63,788 nucleotides of DNA from an uncultured bacterium. Lineage in GTDB: Bacteria; Cloacimonadota; Cloacimonadia; Cloacimonadales; Cloacimonadaceae. The stretch lies in NCBI GenBank assembly GCA_938009275.1, contig CALLHY010000007.1:1-63788 (forward strand). The letters are read 5' to 3'. This document shows, piece by piece, positions 54,509-63,148 of the stretch. Made by a program: the position numbers and the translations under genes. Every line of letters begins with the position of its first letter. Positions within the stretch are counted from its first letter, which is position 1. The notes below the pieces were generated by a model. That model saw nothing but the letters and a program-made list of their open reading frames with translations, made no database searches and was not told where the DNA came from.

Positions 54509-54820
54509 CTATCCAGAGATTAGCTCTAACTTGTTTAGAATAACACTTTTAGTAACTACTCCCACCGAGCTATCAACAAATTGTCCATTCTTGAAAAATA
54601 TAAGGGTGGGTATACTCATAACTCCGTGTTTGCTTGCCAGTTCGGGGTAATCATCCACGTTTACCTTACCCACTACCACATCTACATTTTCTTTCGCCAC
54701 TTCATCGATAATGGGAGAAAGCATATTGCAGGGGTTGCACCAGGGAGCCCAAAAATCTATCATAACAATACCCTTGCTAGTGGTCTCATTAAAGTTTTGT
54801 TCATTTAGTTCGATTATCAT
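54509..54820 (-). CDS. trxA: Thioredoxin (WCNPC active site)
   Basis: This is a 103-residue thioredoxin fold with active site FWAPWCNPCNM (C28, C31) and cis-Pro loop MSIPTLIFFKNG. Asn replaces the usual Gly in WCGPC, which can alter redox potential. It is a cytosolic disulfide reductase. It stands alone between intergenic gaps of about 320 and 150 bp. Confidence 0.93.
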   Translation of the reverse strand: MIIELNEQNFNETTSKGIVMIDFWAPWCNPCNMLSPIIDEVAKENVDVVVGKVNVDDYPELASKHGVMSIPTLIFFKNGQFVDSSVGVVTKSVILNKLELISG

Positions 54821-54972
54821 AATTCACATCCTTTTAACATAGTCTACACCTACATAATAAAGCAAAGCATGTCTCTTGCAAGAGTTATATGAGAAGCGTT
54901 TATTGGAGGTAGAAAACAAATGGCTCTATTAGCCCACAAGGATGCGATATGCTCGCGATAAGCGACAGTTAT

Positions 54973-55608
54973 CTAGATAAAATGGCGTACATTCTTATGC
55001 GCTATAGTACGGAAGAGATTGATTAAGTGCTTAGCTTCTTGTTCGAGTAAGGATATATCATGGCAATTCTCAACAATCATGTCTGACTTAGTAATCTTCA
55101 GGCTGTCATCAATTTGGCTTTCAATTCGTGCTTGTGCTTCGGATTGGGTTAGACCACGTTCGATTATGCGCTGAACTCTTAACTCGGGGGGTGCGGTTAT
55201 CAGCACTATGTAATCGAAGCATTCGAATAAATCCGCTTCAAATAGAAGCGGAACTTCAAATATTAGCACCTTGCTGGTTGAATTAACAACTAACGCCTGC
55301 ATATCAGCCAGGACTAAAGGGTGTAACAGGCTATTCAGGTGAAGCCTGTTCTGCTTATCATTAAACACAATATCTGCAAGCGTCGCCTTGTTAATAGCAG
55401 GTCTCGCGGTATCTCTTGTTATTATCGAATCACCGTACCTTACAACCAGTTCGCGAATAACGGCCTCATCATCTAAGTGCTTGTTAGCCAGTTTGTCCGT
55501 GTATATAACAGACTTGCCCAATTTCTCTAAACAGCGGCAAAAGGAGGTTTTACCACTACCAATATTGCCGGTTATGCCTATTATCAGAGGGCGATTACCT
55601 GGTTGCAT
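54973..55608 (-). CDS. coaE: Dephospho-CoA kinase
   Basis: This 211-residue enzyme does the last step of CoA synthesis. P-loop GITGNIGSGKTSFCRCLEKL, IYTDKLANKHL, HPLVLADMQALV and VLITAPPELRVQRI are typical. It overlaps the cdaA 3' end by 14 bp, so it is the last gene of the cdaA-coaE pair. Confidence 0.93.
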   Translation of the reverse strand: MQPGNRPLIIGITGNIGSGKTSFCRCLEKLGKSVIYTDKLANKHLDDEAVIRELVVRYGDSIITRDTARPAINKATLADIVFNDKQNRLHLNSLLHPLVLADMQALVVNSTSKVLIFEVPLLFEADLFECFDYIVLITAPPELRVQRIIERGLTQSEAQARIESQIDDSLKITKSDMIVENCHDISLLEQEAKHLINLFRTIAHKNVRHFI

Positions 55609-56341
55609 CTGTCAGTATTTGCATCAGTTCTTCAAATGCTACATCAGTTTGGATTGCTCCAGCTTGCGCCACAGATACTTTTCCAGTTTGCTCTGATACA
55701 ATTATTGCTATTGCATCACTCAGTTCTGTAATGCCAATACCAGCAAGGTGACGAGTGCCAAACTTGCGAACATAATCTTGTTTCTTAGAGAGAGGAAGTA
55801 CAACTTTGGCTGCCATGATGCGTTCGCCCCGAATGATGATTGCTCCATCGTGTAGTAAGCTTTTGGGGTTAAATATAGTTAGCACTAATCTCATTGATAT
55901 AGCGGCATCAATCAGTTCGCTGCTCTGGATGAACTCATGGAGTTTACGTTTGTTCTCAATAACTATCAGTGCACCAGTTTTGCGGAAACTCATAGAGGAA
56001 ACTGCGTCAATAATGGGCGAATATAGCGAAGTTCTTTCTCGTTTTCTAAATGCAATCCCAAGCTCACGCGAAAGGTTAAGCCTTGCCAGAATGGAGCGAA
56101 GTTCTGGTTGGAAAAGTATAACTACAGCTATAATCCAGAAATTACGGATGGCACTTAGCAATGAACTAACCACTCGTAAATCGAAAACTACAGCCAAAAA
56201 ATATAGCAGCATGATAAATAACAAGCCCCACAAAACCTGATAACCACCGGATTTGCGTACAATAAGCAGCGATTGATAGATTAGAAACGCTATGAGCAGG
56301 ATGTCTATGAAATCTTTGAATCTTGGTATTAAAAAACTCAT
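55595..56341 (-). CDS. cdaA: Diadenylate cyclase CdaA
   Basis: This 248-residue protein has three N-terminal helices (residues 10-75) and a DAC domain with SLLHDGAIIIRGERI and FGTRHLAGIGITE, then IIVSEQTGKVSVAQAG. It makes c-di-AMP from two ATP at the membrane. The matching phosphodiesterase PgpH is at 29334-31445. It starts directly after folP and overlaps coaE. Confidence 0.94.
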   Translation of the reverse strand: MSFLIPRFKDFIDILLIAFLIYQSLLIVRKSGGYQVLWGLLFIMLLYFLAVVFDLRVVSSLLSAIRNFWIIAVVILFQPELRSILARLNLSRELGIAFRKRERTSLYSPIIDAVSSMSFRKTGALIVIENKRKLHEFIQSSELIDAAISMRLVLTIFNPKSLLHDGAIIIRGERIMAAKVVLPLSKKQDYVRKFGTRHLAGIGITELSDAIAIIVSEQTGKVSVAQAGAIQTDVAFEELMQILTDATR

Positions 56342-56342
56342 A

Positions 56343-57194
56343 CTACTTGTCCATTAATCCATAGTTCGAAATAGCTGACAATACTTTAAGAAATTGATTA
56401 TGCTGAGCAACATCATGACATCTGATAATAGCAACCCTTTTGTAAGTTGCCCATGCAGCAGCAGCAAGGCTTCCACCCAGCCGTTCTTCAGGATCGGAGG
56501 GTACAATACTATTAATAAAGCTCTTTCGGCTTGCTCCCAAAACTATTGGTAGTCCAAATGAAGCAAAGCTGTCGATTTCTCTAATAAGTGTAAGATTATG
56601 CCGCAAGTTCTTTCCAAAACCTATACCTGGGTCTATCATGATATTATGCAGCTTGATGCCTTTTCTGAGGCAGAACTCTATTCTTGCCGTCAAAAAACTC
56701 TTCACTTCGTCAATCACATTATCGTATCTTGGGCAATTCTGCATGGTTTCTGGTTGACCCTGCATGTGCATCAGGATAATCTTGGCTTCAGGATAACTGC
56801 TGAACACTTCAGCCAAAGCTGGATCAAACTGAGCTGCAGAAATGTCGTTTATAATGTCTGCATTGGCCGTTAAGGCCGCCATGGCTACGGATGACTTTCT
56901 GGTATCTATAGACACACTAACATTGGGATGCGTCCTTTTCACGTATTCTAAAGCAGGAATAATACGAGATAATTCTAGCGATTCGTTCACAGGTGAAGAA
57001 CCCGGTCTGGTAGACTCTGCACCAATGTCAATAATTGCTGCGCCGTCAGATATCAGTTTCGAGGCATGTGCAAACGAGGCTTCTTCATCCAGATACTTAT
57101 TGCCATCAGAAAATGAGTCTGTGGTTATATTGAGTATCCCCATAACAAGGGGATGGCTTAACTGATTGTTCAAGAGTAAGCTTAGGCTATTCAT
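56343..57194 (-). CDS. folP: Dihydropteroate synthase
   Basis: This 283-residue barrel carries VMGILNITTDSFSDGNKY, IDIGAESTRPGSSPV, VSIDTRKSSVAMAAL, DISAAQFDP and GASRKSFI, all DHPS signatures. It joins pterin and p-aminobenzoate in folate synthesis. It overlaps the tonB-like gene by 8 bp upstream and is followed at once by cdaA, the common folP-cdaA pairing. Confidence 0.95.
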   Translation of the reverse strand: MNSLSLLLNNQLSHPLVMGILNITTDSFSDGNKYLDEEASFAHASKLISDGAAIIDIGAESTRPGSSPVNESLELSRIIPALEYVKRTHPNVSVSIDTRKSSVAMAALTANADIINDISAAQFDPALAEVFSSYPEAKIILMHMQGQPETMQNCPRYDNVIDEVKSFLTARIEFCLRKGIKLHNIMIDPGIGFGKNLRHNLTLIREIDSFASFGLPIVLGASRKSFINSIVPSDPEERLGGSLAAAAWATYKRVAIIRCHDVAQHNQFLKVLSAISNYGLMDK

Positions 57195-57879
57195 CTACAA
57201 CAAACCTACAACGTATCCGATACAGTTTATCAGCTTGATAAGCACCCTTGAATCCGAATTGCCATTGGGGTAATACTTTATTAACAGCCTCTACATAGGT
57301 TGTAGAACTAAAGGAAATAATCTTGACAGAGTTAATGTCCACTGATCCCTTATTGTTAAGCTTAAACTCTAGTAAAACTTCTCCATCCATAGTTGGAATA
57401 ATATTCGGCTTAGCTTGTTGTATAATGTATGCTTCCCCATTACCCATCTCCATGTCGGCAGAAAAGCCAGAATTTCCTCCCGGTATAGTATTGCCTATGC
57501 TTAATAAGGGACTTGCATTTCTTTTGCGATTTGTAGTGTTATTTTCACTGAAGCTTGTGGAAGGTGCTTCTATAAAGGGGCTTTCGATAATCCTCGGGTT
57601 CGTAGTGACAATCGCAGGTTCAGAGGTTTGTAAATCACCCGCTGATGTTATGTTAGAAGCAATATCGGCCACCTCACTTGGTGAATTGGGAATAATTCCT
57701 TTAGAGCTTTGCTCTTTACTTGCTTCCAGATTACCATTAAACTCCCACTCGAATACATGCCAATGTTGTGGTAATTTGGGCTTGATAATCATCAAGGCTA
57801 AGATGATGATGAGCACGGCGTGGATCAGCAGTGATTGAATATAAGCGTTTCTAATCAATCTAACTGGCGTAATATTCAC
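57187..57879 (-). CDS. tonB: TonB-family protein
   Basis: This 230-residue protein has one N-terminal helix (LLIHAVLIIILALMIIKP), a Ser/Asn/Glu-rich periplasmic linker and a TonB-like C-terminal domain (GEVLLEFKLNNKGSVDINSV, VEAVNKVLPQWQF). It starts with GTG overlapping the exbD stop (GTGA). With ExbB and ExbD it would transmit proton-motive force to outer-membrane receptors. Confidence 0.85.
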   Translation of the reverse strand: MNITPVRLIRNAYIQSLLIHAVLIIILALMIIKPKLPQHWHVFEWEFNGNLEASKEQSSKGIIPNSPSEVADIASNITSAGDLQTSEPAIVTTNPRIIESPFIEAPSTSFSENNTTNRKRNASPLLSIGNTIPGGNSGFSADMEMGNGEAYIIQQAKPNIIPTMDGEVLLEFKLNNKGSVDINSVKIISFSSTTYVEAVNKVLPQWQFGFKGAYQADKLYRIRCRFVVDE

Positions 57880-58283
57880 TCTTTACCCTTACCTTCAGTT
57901 GTTGCCACAAATATCCGTTCAAAGCCAGAACTTCGAACAATATCCATCAAGCCAATAAGTTTGTCGATGGGCATATCATGTTCTGCAGATATACGTACTA
58001 CTTGCTCGGAGTCAATATATTTTCCCCTCAGGGCAGAAGAAATCTCTGATATACTAATCGCTTTCTCGTTTAAGTACAATCTGTTATCTTTATAGTATGT
58101 AATACTTATAGTTTGATGGCTTTGCCTCACTGATGTTTTTGAGCCTGGGAGGCTTATAGGCAGTCCAGTTTGACTGGCAAAGTTGGATGCAATAAGCAGA
58201 AATACTAGAAGCAAGAATATAACGTCCGTCATGGATATAAGGATGGTGGAACTAATCTTTTTCTTAGATACCTGAAGTTTCAT
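57876..58283 (-). CDS. exbD: ExbD/TolR biopolymer transport protein
   Basis: This 135-residue single-helix protein carries SMTDVIFLLLVFLLIAS, with the proton-carrying Asp, and a periplasmic domain (LPGSKTSVRQ, ISAEHDMPIDKLIGLMDIVR). It partners ExbB. The gene lies 6 bp after exbB. Confidence 0.92.
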   Translation of the reverse strand: MKLQVSKKKISSTILISMTDVIFLLLVFLLIASNFASQTGLPISLPGSKTSVRQSHQTISITYYKDNRLYLNEKAISISEISSALRGKYIDSEQVVRISAEHDMPIDKLIGLMDIVRSSGFERIFVATTEGKGKE

Positions 58284-58289
58284 TGTGTG

Positions 58290-58910
58290 TTATAATTCCT
58301 TACTGGCATCGAGTTTAATCATGTAATCCACAGCTGTGTCTTGCATGTCTTTGGCGATATTCTCAAGATGTTGCACTAAATCGTTATAAAATATGATGGT
58401 AAAAATACCCACTATCAATCCGCCAATTGTGGTTAATAAAGCTTCCCATATTCCCCCTGCCAGCATGCTGATATCAACACCACTCTGGCTTTGAGCATGG
58501 ATGTTCATGAACACCCTTACCATACCGATAACGGTGCCAAGAAAGCCAATCAGCGGTGCAACTGCGGCAAACGTAGATAGCCAACCAAACCCCTTTTCCA
58601 ACTGATGCAATTGCAGAGTCGCCGTGGACTCCATACTTTGATTCATCAGTTCCCAATTCCTTGTTTTGGTGTTAATTAGCTTATCTAACATCATCCCAAG
58701 AGGGCTTTGGTCACCATACATTTTTATTACGCTTTTCATGTTATCAAGTTTATCTTGTTGAGCTAGTGATGCCTTAAGCTTGTTATTTGCTGTAACTACT
58801 ATCCTTAACTGGCGGTATTTATCAATTATGATACCTATGGCAATCACGGATATCACCATCAGTACATACATTAGAACGCCACCCTTAACAATCATGCTGA
58901 GTAAAGACAT
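58290..58910 (-). CDS. exbB: ExbB/TolQ/MotA proton channel protein
   Basis: This 206-residue protein starts at ATG 58910 with AAGGAGTAAC upstream. Three helices are visible: residues about 4-25, FAAVAPLIGFLGTVIGMVRV, and SMLAGGIWEALLTTIGGLIVG. It forms the proton-channel pentamer of the TonB motor. Confidence 0.92.
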   Translation of the reverse strand: MSLLSMIVKGGVLMYVLMVISVIAIGIIIDKYRQLRIVVTANNKLKASLAQQDKLDNMKSVIKMYGDQSPLGMMLDKLINTKTRNWELMNQSMESTATLQLHQLEKGFGWLSTFAAVAPLIGFLGTVIGMVRVFMNIHAQSQSGVDISMLAGGIWEALLTTIGGLIVGIFTIIFYNDLVQHLENIAKDMQDTAVDYMIKLDASKEL

Positions 58911-58941
58911 GTTACTCCTTGTTAATAGTTCATTTAGTAAA

Positions 58942-58974
58942 CCATGAAACACCGGACAAACCGGTGTTCCATGG
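58942..58974 (-). terminator. Strong hairpin between serC and exbB
   Basis: CCATGGAACACCGG and CCGGTGTTTCATGG form a 14-bp stem with one wobble pair and loop TTTGT on the minus strand. Only a short T-run (TTTACT) follows. It lies between the serC stop and the exbB start, so it probably ends the serC transcript. Confidence 0.6.
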
Positions 58975-58995
58975 GTGTTTATCTAATTAACAGAT

Positions 58996-60081
58996 TCAAG
59001 CATGTTGAATCTGGAAACTCTTCATGAATTCGGCTAATGCATGTGCAGCGGGGAGCGGAAGTGAATTATAAGTCGAAGCTCGGCACCCTCCAACATCTCT
59101 GTGACCTTTTAGGCCAATCATACCTTGTTTCTTAGCTTCACTTATAAACAGAGCTTCTAAATCCTCAGATGGTAACCGGAAAGTAATGTTCATCAATGAG
59201 CGGTCATCAGGTTCTACTGTACCTTTGTAGAAACCATTTGACGCATCCATTGCGTCGTATATGTACTTGGCCTTTGCAATGTTATTCTGCTCTACGTTCT
59301 CCAGACCGCCATATGCTTCAATCCACTTCAACACCAAGCCAATAAGGTAAATGGTGAAGGTTGGAGGTGTATTATACATACTGCCGTTCTTGGCATGAAG
59401 CTGATAATCCAGCATTGAGGGAACATTGGTGGCGGCAGTGGCCAGAAAATCTTTCTTGATCATTACAACCACGCAACCTGCTGGACCGACATTCTTCTGT
59501 GCACCTGCATAGATCATGGAATACTTCTCCACATCAATTGGCTTACTCATAAAGTTTGAGCTCATGTCGGCTATTAGGGGAACACCTGCTGGCACTTCCG
59601 GGTCGAATTTCCATTCAGTACCGAAAATTGTATTATTGGTGGTGATGTGCAGATAAGCAGGATTATCGGAAAGCTGCCAGTTCTTTGGGATGTAGCTGAA
59701 GTTCTTGTCTTCAGATGTGGCTGCAACGTGTACAGCTTTTCCAATCTTTTTTGCTTCAGCAATAGCTTTCTTGCTCCATACACCTGTATTGATGTAGTTA
59801 GCTTGCTTGCCATCATGAGCGAAACTCATGGGCACCATCAGGAACTGCATGCTTGCTCCGCCTTGTAGAAAGAGAACTTCCCATTCATCGCCCAGACCGT
59901 AAATACGCTTAACGGCTGCATAGGTTTCATCGATGATGGCTTGATATTCCTTACTGCGATGGCTCATTTCCATTACGGAAAGTCCCATACCTTTGTAGTT
60001 GAACAAGTCTGCCTGTGCTTCTCTAAGCACTTCTTCTGGCAACACTGCTGGACCTGCGTTAAAATTGTGTACGCGTTCCAT
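58996..60081 (-). CDS. serC: Phosphoserine aminotransferase
   Basis: This 361-residue PLP enzyme starts at ATG 60081 with AGGAGGATACAA upstream. NFNAGPAVLPEEVL, VMEMSHRSKEY, the PLP lysine in MIYAGAQKNVGPAG and GLKGHRDVGGCRAS are SerC features. It makes phosphoserine from 3-phosphohydroxypyruvate and glutamate. It stands at the end of the minus-strand block with a hairpin after it. Confidence 0.95.
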   Translation of the reverse strand: MERVHNFNAGPAVLPEEVLREAQADLFNYKGMGLSVMEMSHRSKEYQAIIDETYAAVKRIYGLGDEWEVLFLQGGASMQFLMVPMSFAHDGKQANYINTGVWSKKAIAEAKKIGKAVHVAATSEDKNFSYIPKNWQLSDNPAYLHITTNNTIFGTEWKFDPEVPAGVPLIADMSSNFMSKPIDVEKYSMIYAGAQKNVGPAGCVVVMIKKDFLATAATNVPSMLDYQLHAKNGSMYNTPPTFTIYLIGLVLKWIEAYGGLENVEQNNIAKAKYIYDAMDASNGFYKGTVEPDDRSLMNITFRLPSEDLEALFISEAKKQGMIGLKGHRDVGGCRASTYNSLPLPAAHALAEFMKSFQIQHA

Positions 60082-60305
60082 TTGTATCCTCCTGGATGTA
60101 TTTTTGTATTCTATGAGCAAGAATTTCAAAGTCCATTCTTTCAGGCAAGTTATTTTTTTTCCTTCAAATCACACATCCCCCCGATATTTAGCTAGACAGT
60201 GATTGTGTATGCCTTATTGATTAAGATTTGAAGCCTATGCTAACCAGAAAAAAGCAGGTGTAATCTCAGACTGGTTACCTCTCAATTACCACAATTACCT
60301 CTCAC

Positions 60306-60349
60306 CATCACGAGTCCATCACGAGTCCATCACGAGTCCATCCTGAATC
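60306..60349. repeat. 11-bp direct repeat array (three units plus a degenerate one)
   Basis: CATCACGAGTC occurs three times in tandem (60306-60338), followed by CATCCTGAATC. The 11-bp unit length equals that of the arrays at 28735 and 54371, with a different sequence. Confidence 0.82.
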
Positions 60350-60524
60350 CAATCCTAAATCCATATAAACTCTCACCCAAAGTTGCAAGCCAGTCTCACT
60401 TGGACAAGTGGGGATAACGCTTTATGTGGTGTGGAGATATGATGTACTATGTTTGGACTTGGACATCGGCTGTTTTGGACGTTCCTGGACGTATTTGTAT
60501 CATCGATAATTGCAAATAGCGCTG

Positions 60525-60567
60525 ATTTTGGACTGGATTTGGACATCTGCCACCTCCAGTCCAAAAT
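60525..60567. repeat. Perfect 13-bp inverted repeat
   Basis: ATTTTGGACTGGA pairs with TCCAGTCCAAAAT around a 17-base loop that itself contains TTTGGAC. It lies in a stretch with several TTGGAC copies. Confidence 0.75.
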
Positions 60568-60835
60568 GCCGAGTGAGAAAAGCCGCAACTGAAGTGACAG
60601 AATCCCGATCGGTAATAACTCAACACTCTGATCCTTGTCATTTATCAGGATGTCATTGTCCATATTAAGGGCTGTATGAGTAATGATTTAGAAATGCCTA
60701 ATTCAGTTCGGCAGGATCAAAAGGTCTGCCTTGTGGAAACGAGCTCCACTCTCAGTGGCAAATAGACTAAGTCCCTACATTCAGCTTAAAAAAACTTGAT
60801 GCTTCTGTTGTAATGCGAATGGGGCTAAGGAATAT

Positions 60836-62170
60836 CTATCTCAACAAGAGCATCTTCCGTGTCGCGGAGTACTTTCCTGAAATCATTTTGAAAAAATAGA
60901 TGCCGGCTGCAACTGACTGGCCGTTATCGTTCTTGCCATCCCAGCTAAAAGAATGCTCACCGGGCGACAGCTCTTGATTGTTAACCACGGTACTAATCAA
61001 CTGACCGCGCAGATTATAGACAGCAACAGTGGTTGGACTGTTGTCTATCTGTTTGATTGTGATATTGGTGCTACCCCGAAACGGATTGGGGTAACAAGTA
61101 ATGTTATTGGTGACAGCCGGAGGGGTTGGATCGTCGTTAGCAACAGGACCGACATGCATACGGTAAATATGCAGATTGTGGGCGATATAGACATATTCGC
61201 CCCAATAGCAAATCCCATATGTCTGGCCCGATTGATCCGGCATATCGGTTGGCTGGACAACCCATTGCCAGCTGGTGCCATTGTCCAGTGAACGGATAAT
61301 GCATTTGTGACTGGTATTACCATCCCAGACACCAGCAATCATGTAAAGATTATTGGCCGCCGCGCTTATGGCGCAACTAGTTAAACCGCCAGATGGACCA
61401 AAACCATTACCAAAGGCGGTAAAATCCACCGTCGACCAATTTTGTCCAACATCATCTGAATAACACAGGTTTGGGTATGATATTACGACTATTCTTGAAC
61501 CACTAACCAGTGCACTGGATGGATAATTGCTAAGCCCATCCTGATGAAATTGCCAATCGATACCGTTAGTGCTGACCAATGCGCCATGTGGATAATACCT
61601 CCCGACTATCATTAAGCCTGGAGAAAAATCAGAGGCCAAACAATTGCCATAGCTTGGCCCATAGACCAAGCTCCAGCTCTGACCGCCGTTGGTAGTCCGA
61701 TAAATCTTCAAACCATCAAAGCCGAAATAAGGATTGAGGGCGATATAGCCCTCTTGCTGATTGATAAATTGAACATTACTGACTATATAGCGGACAGATT
61801 GTTGCTCTAATTGACCGGTTCTAGTCCAACTCTGGCCGCCATTGATGGTTTTATACAAGACTGGACGACTTAATGAAGAATCAGATGGCCGATATATTTG
61901 CCCACCACAGTAACCAATAGACGAAGAGATCATCCAGGCGGAGTCCAAATATAAAGAGTCACAATCGGCCACTAATATATTTTGATAGTTAATCCCGTCA
62001 GCTGACACAATAAAGTACCTGCCGCCAACCCCATAAATCATGCCTGAAGACTGTCTTATTGTTTGATACTGAACAAAGGTTGAAAAACAGTCTTGCCAGT
62101 TTCCATTAACGTCTCCAACCAAAAGCTGGAGAGTGGCCAACAAAGCAAGGATAATTAAGATCTTCTTCAT
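60836..62170 (-). CDS. Secreted BNR/YCF48-like repeat protein with sorting domain
   Basis: This 444-residue protein starts at ATG 62170 with AGGAGG upstream (MKKILIILALLATLQLLVG signal). Repeats with TINGGQSWTRTG, TTNGGQSWSLVYG, SDDVGQNWSTV and RSLDNGTSWQW are BNR/sialidase-type beta-propeller blades. The C-terminal 80 residues (CYPNPFRGSTNITIKQ, VYNLRGQLIS, SWDGKNDNGQSVAAGIYFF) are a type IX/FlgD-like module. It is probably surface-exposed. No catalytic residues were identified, so it may be a binding protein. Confidence 0.82.
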   Translation of the reverse strand: MKKILIILALLATLQLLVGDVNGNWQDCFSTFVQYQTIRQSSGMIYGVGGRYFIVSADGINYQNILVADCDSLYLDSAWMISSSIGYCGGQIYRPSDSSLSRPVLYKTINGGQSWTRTGQLEQQSVRYIVSNVQFINQQEGYIALNPYFGFDGLKIYRTTNGGQSWSLVYGPSYGNCLASDFSPGLMIVGRYYPHGALVSTNGIDWQFHQDGLSNYPSSALVSGSRIVVISYPNLCYSDDVGQNWSTVDFTAFGNGFGPSGGLTSCAISAAANNLYMIAGVWDGNTSHKCIIRSLDNGTSWQWVVQPTDMPDQSGQTYGICYWGEYVYIAHNLHIYRMHVGPVANDDPTPPAVTNNITCYPNPFRGSTNITIKQIDNSPTTVAVYNLRGQLISTVVNNQELSPGEHSFSWDGKNDNGQSVAAGIYFFKMISGKYSATRKMLLLR

Positions 62171-62205
62171 ATAGCACCTCCTGTTTAACTCGAGCATAAT
62201 GGTAT

Positions 62206-62718
62206 CTATGATTGCTTAAATCCAATCTCTTTCTTCTTTGCTTTGGGTGGTTCCATCAATAGCTTGAGTGCGTTTACGATGGCGACGATATTCTCATCAT
62301 GTTTCCCAAGCTTTGCTTCCAGTTCGGATACTTTCTGGGACAGTTCTTTGTATTGCAAGATATGGGTGCGGAGATTGACAAAGGCTCTAACTACATATAC
62401 ACTCATTTCGACAGCCCGGGGTGAGTTCAATACTGATGCTGCCATGATTGCGCCGTGTTCTGTGAACATATAAGGCAAAGAGCGGCGCCCACCCCAACTT
62501 GAGGTCGCAAAATGCGACTTCAAGACATGGAACTCATCTTCCGATAACTGAAACATAAAGTCTTCGGGGAATCTCTCCATATTCCGTTTTACCTGTTCAT
62601 TCAAACGTTTGGTCTCTACTTCGTACAGTCTTGCCAAGTCGGCATCAGTGATCACTTTTTGGCCCCTGATCTCCAAGATCAGGTTGTCGACCGGGACGGT
62701 TGGCAGAGCGTTCTTCAT
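62206..62718 (-). CDS. ORF6N domain protein
   Basis: The 170-residue protein starts at ATG 62718. The ORF6N domain covers residues about 10-95: LEIRGQKVITDADLARLYEV, ETKRLNEQVKRNMERFPEDF, FTEHGAIMAASVLNSPRAVE. A coiled-coil C-terminus follows. ORF6N proteins occur in phages and mobile DNA and are presumed DNA-binding; function here is unknown. An array of 21-bp repeats lies upstream of it. Confidence 0.88.
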   Translation of the reverse strand: MKNALPTVPVDNLILEIRGQKVITDADLARLYEVETKRLNEQVKRNMERFPEDFMFQLSEDEFHVLKSHFATSSWGGRRSLPYMFTEHGAIMAASVLNSPRAVEMSVYVVRAFVNLRTHILQYKELSQKVSELEAKLGKHDENIVAIVNALKLLMEPPKAKKKEIGFKQS

Positions 62719-63148
62719 AATAATACTCCCTGGCAAATCTTGAAATCACAAATTATGATTATGAGTATGGTGTATTGTTTAACAAAAGCCTGAGCCCGGA
62801 GTTCAGTCCCGGTGCTATTCCTTGTCCTACTTCTTGTCGTAACGAAACCTACTTTTAGCATAGATTCAGCTTTTTTGTAAAGTATAACCTTGTCAATCCT
62901 TTTCTCAATGCTAATCTCTCTGTTGAGTCCCAAATGTTGGTGTAAATATGGGATCTCAACTATTTTTTCAAATCGTATCACCATTTTTTCAAATCGGCAG
63001 TTTTGTGGGTTTGCGATATCACGATTTTTTCAAACGAGTATCACGATTATTGCAAATCATCTTATCACTTCTTAAGCAGAGGGTAATCCATTTTATCTAA
63101 CTCGCAACCAGAAAGTTGCAAAAAACCATTAGCAGCATGTCAGTAGGC
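62719..63148. other. Intergenic region with 21-bp repeat array
   Basis: This 430-bp gap contains the repeat array and no convincing gene; the 89-codon frame at 62715-62984 overlaps part of the array and shows no motif. AT-rich DNA and GCAAC-GTTGC near 63104-63119 are also present. It could hold the ORF6N promoter. Confidence 0.55.
62955..63059. repeat. Array of ~21-bp direct repeats (iteron-like)
   Basis: Units start at 62955, 62976, 63017 and 63039 with consensus TATCACSATTTTTTCAAATCG. Spacing is 21, 41 and 22 bp, so one degenerate unit (62997-63016, ending TTTGCGA) fits between. The ~21-bp period equals two helix turns, as in operator or replication-iteron arrays. It sits between the helix-turn-helix gene and ORF6N. 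Confidence 0.75.

Larger units (their letters stand above)
60130..60835. other. Repeat-bearing intergenic region downstream of the secreted BNR protein
   Basis: About 700 bp without a believable gene. It has an 11-bp direct repeat array (60306-60349), a recurrent TTGGAC motif (60456-60543) and a perfect 13-bp inverted repeat (60525-60537 with 60555-60567). A 96-codon frame (60373-60663) has no motif and lies across these repeats. Confidence 0.55.

Noticed and set aside
60306..60349. CRISPR array
   Set aside because: The 11-bp units are contiguous and have no spacers.
60373..60663. 96-codon frame on the minus strand
   Set aside because: It spans the TTGGAC repeats and the inverted repeat, and no motif supports it.
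62715..62984. 89-codon frame upstream of ORF6N
   Set aside because: It overlaps the ORF6N start and the 21-bp array, with no motif or good ribosome site.
62955..63059. CRISPR array
   Set aside because: Units are only about 21 bp, adjoin without spacers and number four; no cas genes are present.
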